Assembly: GCA_015063165.1 (NCBI GenBank)
Contig: SUSZ01000018.1
Coordinates: forward strand, 1-42,634
Source: Thermoplasmata archaeon
GTDB lineage: Archaea; Thermoplasmatota; Thermoplasmata; Methanomassiliicoccales; Methanomethylophilaceae
Reading direction: 5' to 3'
Length of the DNA stretch: 42,634 nucleotides
How positions within the stretch are numbered: the stretch's first letter is position 1; each line of letters opens with the position of its first letter. The notes under the pieces are model-generated. The model saw only the letters and a program-made list of their open reading frames with translations. It was not told where the DNA came from and ran no database searches. Below are positions 24,687 to 32,000 of the stretch, in pieces. The position numbers and the translations under genes are program-made.

Positions 24687-26183
24687 ATGGCAAAGAAAGA
24701 CACAGTGAAAGCGCTCGTGAAGAGGGGAGTCAGCGAAGAGGACGCGGCCCTTCTCGTTACCAAGTTCAACACCATGGGCGCCATAGGCGAGTCCAGCATC
24801 GATGTCATCGTCGAGCTCGGGATCCCCGAGGACCGCGCCGAGAGCATCATCAAGGCCATACACGCGAAGCCCTCCTCCTCTTCCTCGTCTTCTAGGGCCA
24901 AGAAGGTCGCCGTGCAGGAGCCAGAACCCGTCACGCTCTTCGAGACATACGCCAAGTTCAGCGAGTGCGACCCGGGCGAGAAGAAGCTCTAGGAGTTCGC
25001 TGAGGGTCTCGACCCCAGCCTCCCTGTGAAGATCATCCTCGACATCGCAAGCCGCGTCAGAAGGGTCTACAAGGACGAGGAGTACCTGGAGTACATCGAG
25101 AAGAGGGGGAAGGACTTCGTCAAGACCGCTCACAGGATGTACGTCTCGCACATGATGGACCAGAACGAGTCCGCAGGAGTCATGGCCGCGCACTCCCTCG
25201 GAGAGCCCGGTACCCAGATGAACATGCGTACCTTCCACTACGCGGGAGTCGCGAACGTCAACGTCACCCAGGGTCTGCCCAGGCTGATCGAGATCGTGGA
25301 TGCCAGGCGCATCCCCGCTACCCCTTCGATGGTCATACCCCTGGTCAACGAGATCGACGGCGGACCTGTCGACGAGGGAGTGGCCCGCCACATCGCCTCC
25401 GAGATCGAGATCACCACCCTGCTCGACGTCGCCGAAATACAGACCGATGTCACCAGCATGGAGCTCATCATCGTCCCCGACGCGCGCAAGATCTCCGAGA
25501 AGGGGATCACCTCCGAGGACATCAAGGAGAGGCTGAACAAGATAAAGGCCGTCCGCGGCAATGTGGAGATCGACCCTGTCAAGAAGATCAACATCATCGC
25601 AAGGGCGGACGAGCCCTCGTTCAAGAAGCTCCAGCTGATGTACGACACCGTCAAGGGAACCAAGATCAAGGGAATAGACGGCATCACCAGGGCCGTTCTT
25701 TCCAAGAAGAACGATGGCGGATGGAGCATCATCACCGAGGGAAGCAACCTCAAGGAGGTCCTAAAGGTGAGGGGAGTCGACTCCGAGCACGTCATGACCA
25801 ACAGCATCCTGGAGGTCGCGGACGTCCTGGGAATCGAGGCCGCCAGGAACGCCCTTATCCGCGAGGCGGAGGGAACCCTGGGAGAGGCAGGTCTGAACGT
25901 CGACATAAGGCACATCATGCTGGTCGCGGACCTGATGACCAACGACGGATACGTGAAAGCCATCGGAAGGCACGGTATCTCCGGAAAGAAGTCCTCCGTC
26001 CTCGCAAGGGCGGCGTTCGAGATCACCGCGGCCCACCTGCTGCATGCCGCGATGGTGGGAGAGGTCGATCACCTCGAAGGAGTCACCGAGAACATCATCG
26101 TCGGTCAGCCCGTCACCCTGGGAACCGGAGCGGTCAACCTCGAGTACAAGCCCAAGAAGAGGCGCACCGAGGAGGCCGAATGA
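24687..26183 (+). CDS. rpoA2: RNA polymerase subunit A'' with in-frame UAG
   Basis: The C-terminal part of the largest subunit, 498 residues with UAG at codon 102. Residues 1-65 are a helical extension (KALVKRGVSEEDAALLVTKF), followed by a serine run (PSSSSSSSR) and a linker. The family core starts just after the UAG (LPVKIILDIASRV). It continues with AHSLGEPGTQMNMRTFHYAG near residue 170, which holds the trigger-loop region, and ends with the jaw and GISGKKSSVLARAAFE. A restart after the UAG is unlikely: GTG 25026 lacks a Shine-Dalgarno and lies inside the conserved helix. ATG 24687 is preferred because GGAGG lies 9 nt upstream; ATG 24681 overlaps the rpoA1 stop. Confidence 0.9.
24990..24992 (+). 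other. In-frame UAG, codon 102 of rpoA2
   Basis: TAG lies between AAG-CTC (K-L) and GAG-TTC (E-F). The same frame continues into the conserved A'' core without another stop for 397 codons. Confidence 0.85.
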
Positions 26184-26190
26184 AACTCAT

Positions 26191-26381
26191 GGGGGAGGAT
26201 CGTCCCTCTCCCTTCACCGGCATAGCCGGAAGAAATCCCGGGAGACCGGGTGTCCCGACGAGATCGGGGCTTCGAGGGGTCTAAACCCCAATCTCCTTCA
26301 CGCTGCAATGGTGGGAGAGGCAGGCTCGCCTTGAGGGTCTGACGAGAACACCATAGCAGAACGCCCGGGCGCGGAAGCCCG
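26191..26381 (+). other. Series of perfect short hairpins between rpoA2 and rpl30e
   Basis: Consecutive perfect stems fill this spacer: CCGGC-ATA-GCCGG (26217-26229), CCCGG-GAGA-CCGGG (26237-26250), CCCGA-CGAGA-TCGGG (26254-26268) and GGGGT-CTAA-ACCCC (26276-26289). A longer stem joins ATGGTG (26308-26313) to CACCAT (26349-26354), with an inner AGGC/GCCT. Last comes CGGGC-GCGGAA-GCCCG (26366-26381). No coherent protein frame crosses it. It may be a structured leader of rpl30e, a processing site in the operon mRNA, or a small inserted repeat. Confidence 0.55.
26290..26357 (+). pseudogene. Decayed copy of the rpoA2 3' region
   Basis: The translation NLLHAAMVGEAGSP, a stop, then GSDENTI parallels LLHAAMVGEVDHLEGVTENII near the end of rpoA2. 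The two share a 13-nt exact match (ATGGTGGGAGAGG), followed by GAGAAC at the same 36-nt distance. Fainter similarity upstream (GIAGRNP against GISGKKS) suggests a longer duplicated tract that has shifted frame. Confidence 0.45.
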
Positions 26382-26412
26382 AAACAACCCGAAAAAACAA
26401 AGGGGGATAAAA

Positions 26413-26700
26413 ATGAGCGATGAAAAAATCGACATAGGCAGAGCATTGAAAACAGCAATAACGACCGGCAAGGTCGAATTCGGACTCACCCAGACCCAGA
26501 AGGCGGTCAAGGAGGGCAAGGCCCAGATGGTCGTCCTCGCCAGGAACTGCCCTTCCGAGGCACTCAAAGGAGACCTTGGAGTCAAAGTCCACGTCTTCGA
26601 CGGAAACAACATGGAGCTCGGAGCTCTCTGTGGAAAGCCTTTCTCTGTTTCTGCCCTTGTGATAATCGACAAAGGTAGCTCTAACATCTTAACGCTGTGA
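26413..26700 (+). CDS. rpl30e: Ribosomal protein L30e
   Basis: A 95-residue RNA-binding protein of the L7Ae/L30e fold. It shows the typical ALKTAITTGKVEFGLTQTQKAVKEGKAQMVVLA core, NCPSEALKGD and the C-terminal CGKPFSVSALVI. Its place between rpoA2 and nusA is the usual archaeal order. AGGGGG lies 7 nt before ATG 26413. The 229-nt spacer from rpoA2 is unusually long for this operon and full of hairpins, which may allow separate control. Confidence 0.95.
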   Translation: MSDEKIDIGRALKTAITTGKVEFGLTQTQKAVKEGKAQMVVLARNCPSEALKGDLGVKVHVFDGNNMELGALCGKPFSVSALVIIDKGSSNILTL

Positions 26701-26705
26701 GGGAC

Positions 26706-27134
26706 ATGTCCGCAGATATCGTACTTACCGAGGACACGCTCAGGTACATCTCTCTCTTCGAGCAGATCACCAAAGCCAACGCTATCGACTGCATGGACAC
26801 CGAGGACAAGCTCGTGTTCGTCGTCGAGAAAGGCCAGGGGAACATCGCCGTCGGAAAGAAAGGAGAGCACGTCATCAAGCTGAAGGACAAGACCGGGAAG
26901 AACATCCAGGTCGTCGAGTACTCCGACGATCCCGAGCAGTTCGTGAAGAACGTCTTCCACATCTACAGCCCTCAGAAGGTCGTTATCGAGCAGCGCGGAA
27001 ACATCACGCACGCCACCGTCACCGTGGACCCCAAGCTCAAGGGCCGTGCAATAGGCAAGGCCGGAAAGAATCTGCGCATCGCCAGGGACATCGTGAACAG
27101 ACACCACGAGATCCAAAGCCTCAGCGTGGATTGA
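26706..27134 (+). CDS. nusA: Archaeal NusA-like KH-domain protein
   Basis: A 142-residue protein with two KH domains and no N-terminal polymerase-binding domain, as in archaeal NusA. KH1 has GNIAVGKKGEHVIKLKDKTGKNI, and KH2 has GRAIGKAGKNLRIARDIV. It is thought to bind RNA during transcription elongation or termination. ATG 26706 is chosen, with GAGGG a few nt upstream; GTG 26697 overlaps the L30e stop. In many archaea rps12, rps7 and the elongation factor genes follow, but here the operon ends at a hairpin. Confidence 0.92.
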   Translation: MSADIVLTEDTLRYISLFEQITKANAIDCMDTEDKLVFVVEKGQGNIAVGKKGEHVIKLKDKTGKNIQVVEYSDDPEQFVKNVFHIYSPQKVVIEQRGNITHATVTVDPKLKGRAIGKAGKNLRIARDIVNRHHEIQSLSVD

Positions 27135-27196
27135 TTCCGTCCCCCTTTCGGCTGCCTAGGCGCGGTTTGGGGAAACATCAAGAAAACGGTTTACAA

Positions 27197-27215
27197 GGAG
27201 GGGATAACCCCCTCC
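27197..27215. terminator. Bidirectional terminator between nusA and radical SAM gene
   Basis: GGAGGGG-ATAA-CCCCCTCC forms a tight hairpin between two convergent genes, with T-rich sequence on neither side, so it may act as a pause or 3'-end protecting structure. Confidence 0.55.
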
Positions 27216-27220
27216 ATCCT

Positions 27221-28273
27221 TCAGTTAAGAGGCGTCCTCTCGACTTCTAGGGCGTCTGCGGTCGGATACTGCTCCGACATGTAGCATTTGTATTCCAGCT
27301 CCTCGGCGATCTCCTCGAGGATCCAGGGCGCGACCTCGACCTTGTTGTCCATGACGCGCATCATATCATCCTCCACGCCCATCTTCCTAAGCTTCTCAGC
27401 CGCTTCGGCAGGGCTCTTGGCGTAGACGAATCCGCGGACTATGGTCCCGTCCTCGGTGATCGCCTGGTAGTCGGTGCAGAGGTGCTCTGCCTTGCGGATG
27501 AGCCTCCTCCTGAGCTGGATGCCGTCCTTGAAGGGCGAGGAGCAGAAGTGGATGTTGCCCTCGCATCTCTCCATCACGGCTCTGGCGGTTTCTTCGGAGC
27601 CTAGGACAGCGGAGGAGATCTCGTCCCTCACCTCGTACCCGTTCTCGTCCATCATGTCCCAGTTGCTCTCGGAGAACTCGAGCTCGTTGAGGTTGACGAA
27701 ATCGACTCCGACGGATGTGGCGTAGTCTATCAGGGCGCAGAGCTCGTCATCGGAGCCGGGGAGGGCAGGGACCTCTATCCCCACGTCCATCCCGCATTCC
27801 TCGGCTATCTGGGCCAGGGAGGTGTCCGACATGCGGGTCCACATCCTCCTCTGGGGGTGGAAGCGTATCTCGTCGAGTCCTGCCTCCTCAAGGGCCTTCG
27901 CCTTGTCGAGGTCGATGGTTGCCGTATAGAGATGGATGTGGTGCTCCAGTCCGAACCTCTCCTTCAGCATGCGTATCATGTGGATGGTGCGTTCCATGCA
28001 TGTCAGAGGGTCCCCTCCGGTGATGCCGGTCCCGGTGGCGTCCATGGATTCGGCCTCGGCGATGATCTCCTCGTCGGTGGTGACGCGCCCTTCGTTCGCA
28101 TAGACGACGTCCTTCCCTTTCTTCTCGAGGGAAACAGGGCAGTAGTAGCAGCCCCAGGGACATTTCCCGGTGACTAGGAGGACCATCTTGGATCCGTTGA
28201 TGCAATGCTCGCAGCCCTCGGCGATCCTGCCGGTGCATGCGGAGCCGCACTCCATCTCTTCGATCATGGACAT
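27221..28273 (-). CDS. Radical SAM protein (COG2108-like)
   Basis: A 350-residue radical SAM enzyme of unknown substrate. The [4Fe-4S] motif is CPWGCYYC near residue 38 (C-x3-C-x2-C), followed by the SAM-contact segment GTGITGGDPL. Extra cysteines precede the motif (CGSACTGRIAEGCEHC) and could bind a second cluster. The barrel continues with HIHLYTATID and DEIRFHPQRRMW. The C-terminal part has conserved-looking cysteines (CSSP, CTDY). It resembles the archaeal group related to pyruvate-formate-lyase activating enzymes. ATG 28273 is used; ATG 28267 would suit a leaderless transcript from the AT-rich element at 28288-28297. It ends in TAA. Confidence 0.85.
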   Translation of the reverse strand: MSMIEEMECGSACTGRIAEGCEHCINGSKMVLLVTGKCPWGCYYCPVSLEKKGKDVVYANEGRVTTDEEIIAEAESMDATGTGITGGDPLTCMERTIHMIRMLKERFGLEHHIHLYTATIDLDKAKALEEAGLDEIRFHPQRRMWTRMSDTSLAQIAEECGMDVGIEVPALPGSDDELCALIDYATSVGVDFVNLNELEFSESNWDMMDENGYEVRDEISSAVLGSEETARAVMERCEGNIHFCSSPFKDGIQLRRRLIRKAEHLCTDYQAITEDGTIVRGFVYAKSPAEAAEKLRKMGVEDDMMRVMDNKVEVAPWILEEIAEELEYKCYMSEQYPTADALEVERTPLN

Positions 28274-28311
28274 CCATGGTCGCGATGGTTTAATATGTGT
28301 CGGGAGGCGTC

Positions 28312-28977
28312 ATGCGAACCATGAGGAAGGACAGCAGGCTGGTTCTGGCCCTGGACGAGACCGATGGTGCTAAGGCGATGGCCGTGGCGAAGGAGGTCGG
28401 AGATATCGTGGACGCCATCAAGATAAACTGGCCGCTGGTCCTGTCCGAAGGCCCGCAGATGATAACCCGTCTCGCGGACATGTCCGAGGTGATCTGCGAC
28501 TTCAAGGTCGCCGACATACCCAACACCGTCAGGCTGATCGTCGAGAACTCCGTGTCGAGAGGGGCTTCCGCCGTCATCGTCCACGCGTTCACCGGAGACG
28601 ACTCCCTGAGGGCAGCCGTGGAAGCCGCCGGAGACGCCGAGATATACGCGGTCACCGAGATGAGCCATCCCGGTGCCAAGAAGTTCACCGCCCTCCATGC
28701 CGAAGAGATGGCCATTATGGCTTCGGAATGCGGAGCGACAGGTTTCATCGCCCCGGCCACCCGTCCCGACAGGATATCCGCCATACGCGCCGTCATCGGT
28801 CCTGATAAGAAGATCCTCTCTCCAGGAGTGGGCGCACAGGGCGGAAAGGCATCCGATGCGATACGCGCCGGAGCGGATTACGCCATCGTGGGAAGGGCGA
28901 TCTACGGATCCGATGACCCTCGCAAGGCTGCGGAATCGTTCCTGGACGACATCAGAACCGTGAACCGAGCTGGATGA
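28312..28977 (+). CDS. pyrF: Orotidine 5'-phosphate decarboxylase
   Basis: A 221-residue TIM-barrel enzyme making UMP in the last step of pyrimidine synthesis. It shows LVLALDETDG at the first strand, the substrate lysine in IKINWPL, and the catalytic charged network in CDFKVADIPNT (D-x-K-x-x-D). The phosphate-binding loop ends in SPGVGAQGG and ADYAIVGRAIY. GGGAGG precedes ATG 28312 by 4 nt; ATG 28321 is an alternative, if the TATA-like TTTAATAT at 28289-28296 drives a leaderless transcript. It is divergent from the radical SAM gene. Confidence 0.95.
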   Translation: MRTMRKDSRLVLALDETDGAKAMAVAKEVGDIVDAIKINWPLVLSEGPQMITRLADMSEVICDFKVADIPNTVRLIVENSVSRGASAVIVHAFTGDDSLRAAVEAAGDAEIYAVTEMSHPGAKKFTALHAEEMAIMASECGATGFIAPATRPDRISAIRAVIGPDKKILSPGVGAQGGKASDAIRAGADYAIVGRAIYGSDDPRKAAESFLDDIRTVNRAG

Positions 28978-29041
28978 CACGGCCTCCTAGGCGCGTCCGA
29001 GGGTCTTCCATATTATATTATAGAATATATTAGGGCTAAAA

Positions 29042-29069
29042 CTTATTATACAGGACGGTTCATGAACCG
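29042..29069 (+). promoter_or_regulatory. Promoter and palindrome upstream of STT3-like gene
   Basis: CTTATTATA at 29042-29050 is a TATA candidate. The 14-nt perfect palindrome CGGTTCATGAACCG at 29056-29069 lies between it and ATG 29096, around the expected transcription start, and could be an operator. Confidence 0.45.
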
Positions 29070-29095
29070 CCATTCTAAAGACGGAGACTTATAGA

Positions 29096-32000
29096 ATGCT
29101 CAAATTGGGAAAAGAGTCAGCCTCTGCCTCCGAAAAGGAGGTCAGCCGCGAAACAAGCGGCAATGGGTGGTTGAAAGACCACTGGTGCGCCCTTTCCGTT
29201 TGCGCGATCGTAGTCATAGCTCTGCTACTGAGGACGGTCTTCGCATACGGTATCTCCGCGGACAGCGATTTCGCTCTGTCCGGAGGTTCCGGCGCACAAT
29301 ACCACCTGCATGTGATTGAAAGCATATTGAACGGCACCTACGCCATCGGCGTCGATTCTGCTGTCAATTATCCTGTCGGAGGACTGAACGTCAATCCGCC
29401 CCTCCTCGATTTCATCGCTGCGGGCATTGCGTCGTTCACCACTCCCTCGGCGGCTCTGGGTGGACTCAACCCTGTGATCGGTGCCCTGACCTGCATACCC
29501 GTGTATCTTGTTGGTAAGGAGATGTTCAACAACAAGACCATCGGAGTGGTCTCGGCCCTGATCTTCGCGTTCCTGCCCCTCCCCATAGCCACGTCCGTGT
29601 TCTCCAACGGGAACGAGTACGCTCTCGCAGCGTTCTTCGTGGCGTTCATGTCCCTCTTCATGTTCAGGGCCGCAAAAGCCCTCGATGACGAGGACGGACG
29701 CAAGACCGTGATCCTCAACAGCGTCATCGCCGGTGTCTTCATGGGCCTCGCAGCCCTCACCTGGAACGGATTCGGCGTCCTTATCGCGGTAGCCGCAGCG
29801 GCTATGGTGGTCCACATCGCAGTCCGCCGCTTCGCAGAGAAGGACATGGTCCTGCCCTACATGGCGTACGCCATCATGATGGTCGTCGGTCTCGTCATGG
29901 CCGCCATCTACTACATCCCCGCTGGACTCTGGGACGCGGTTTTCTCCGGACCTTGCCTCCTCGTCGTATTAGCTTGCGCGTTCGGAGCGGCATTCCTTGC
30001 ACTCAAGAAAGTCTCTTGGGTCTATTCCATTCCCGCTCTCGTCATCGCGCTCATAGTCGTTCTCGCCGTGCTGTACTTCGCTGCAGGCGACCTCTTCGAC
30101 GATCTCATCGGAGGCAACTCTGTCTTCACCGCTCTCATGGATGCAGCGGTCACCACCCACGTGTCCATGTCCAACGTTTCCTCGTACTACGGATGGCTCA
30201 CCATGTGGCTCCCCATCTGCCTCGCCATCTACGAGACTTACAAGTTCATCAGGAGGGACCGCTCCAGCGCCAGGCTCTTCGTTACCGTCTGGCTCTACAT
30301 GATGTTCTTCGCGGTCTGGGCTTCCTACGGATCCGCCGCAGTCATCGGATGCGTCTTCGGAGTCGGTTCCGGAGCCGCCATCGTCAAGCTCATCCAGTAC
30401 GCCAACCTCGGCGAGTGGTATTCCAACATGAAGTCCGCGGGATTCCCCAAGGTCTTCAGAAAGATGATCTCGCCCATACCTTTCGCTACCGTCATCATCG
30501 TCGCATTCCTCGTCATCGTGCCCAACTTCGTGTTCGCCCTCGACGCCGGTGTGCCTACCAACGATTCTGACAACGTCCTGTACAACGGAAACACCCAGTA
30601 CACCATCAAGACCGGAGACAGCTACCCTGTCGAGGACGTCTGGTCCTCCTTCGCGGTGGACGAAAAGTCGGGTGCCCTCATCAGCCGCACCGACTACGCC
30701 TACGACGCCGCCAACTACGGCGGATTCAACTCTGTCGCCGACTCCATCGGATCCGGTTCGCCCGCCATAGCTCATACGTTGCTCGCAGACGGATCTTCGG
30801 GTGCCATCGCCTCCATGATCCTCCGCATCATGATGTCCCATGACATCAGCGACTTCGAGTCCGACTTCTCGAACTCCGCCGTGTTCGATACCATCTACAA
30901 CTACTCCAAGGACAAGAGCGCCCTCTACGATGAGCTCAGGAACAACTCCGAGTACTACGGAAAGCTCAAGTCCGAGGTCACCGAGGAGAATGCTATGTAC
31001 TTCGCCTGCACCAAGTGCATGACCGAGAACATGAGCACCGTCGAGCTCGCGTCCACTTACGACAAGGTCTGCGAGACTGCAGGTCAGAAGATATCCTATA
31101 TCCTTCTCGACCCCTCGATGATCCCCACCCAGTACGGCAGCGGAGACCAGTTCTCCACCACCGCCTACTATGCGGACTATGCGATCGACAGCTACGGAGC
31201 AGCCACTCAGTTCTTCAGCTACAACACCTATTACGGATACACCATCTACACCGACAAGATGTACGACACCTTCCTCTGGAAGGCCTTCGTCGGACCTTCC
31301 GCATCCCAGGCCGGCGCTTCCAGCTCGTACACGTATCTGTACGAACTCTCCACCAGCGACGGAACCTACGTTTCCAGCCCTGTCGGAATGGCGGGATTCA
31401 CCCTCGACAAGTGGATCGTGAGGTACACCTCCGACAAGACCCCTGACAACGACTCCAAGTGGGACTATATCGAATACAGCGACGCTCTCGCCAAGCAGAA
31501 GTCCGAGGGAGGAACCATCAACTACCTGGCATCCTACATGGTCTACGAGTACACCGGAATCGCCGGATCCACCTCCATCACGGGAAGGGTCGTCTCCGAG
31601 AACGGTTCCAGCCTCGACGGACTCACCGCTGAGCTCTACACCTACAACAGCAACGTCGGCAAGGACATCCTCGTCTCGTCCGATGTCGTCAAGGACGGAA
31701 AGTACAGCCTCGCTGTCCCCGCTGACACCGACTCGTACACCGTTCTCCTCAAGTCCGGCAATGTCGAGCTCGCCGCCTTCAAGGATTCCATCCCCGCAGT
31801 CTACACAATGCCTACCGTTGACGTCAGCGGACAGATCCTCGCCGGAGACAACGCGATCGCTGGAAACCCCCTGAGGCTCGTCCTCCAGAACAGCAACATC
31901 GACGCCGCCAAGTACATCGTCGACACCACCGACGGAAGCTTCACCGTCTCCGACATGATCGGAGGACAGTACACCGCGACCGTCTACGACAAGTCCGCTG

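Noticed and set aside
25026-26183. RpoA2 starting at GTG 25026
   Set aside because: No Shine-Dalgarno precedes it, it would cut into the first conserved helix, and the upstream frame is clearly coding up to the UAG.
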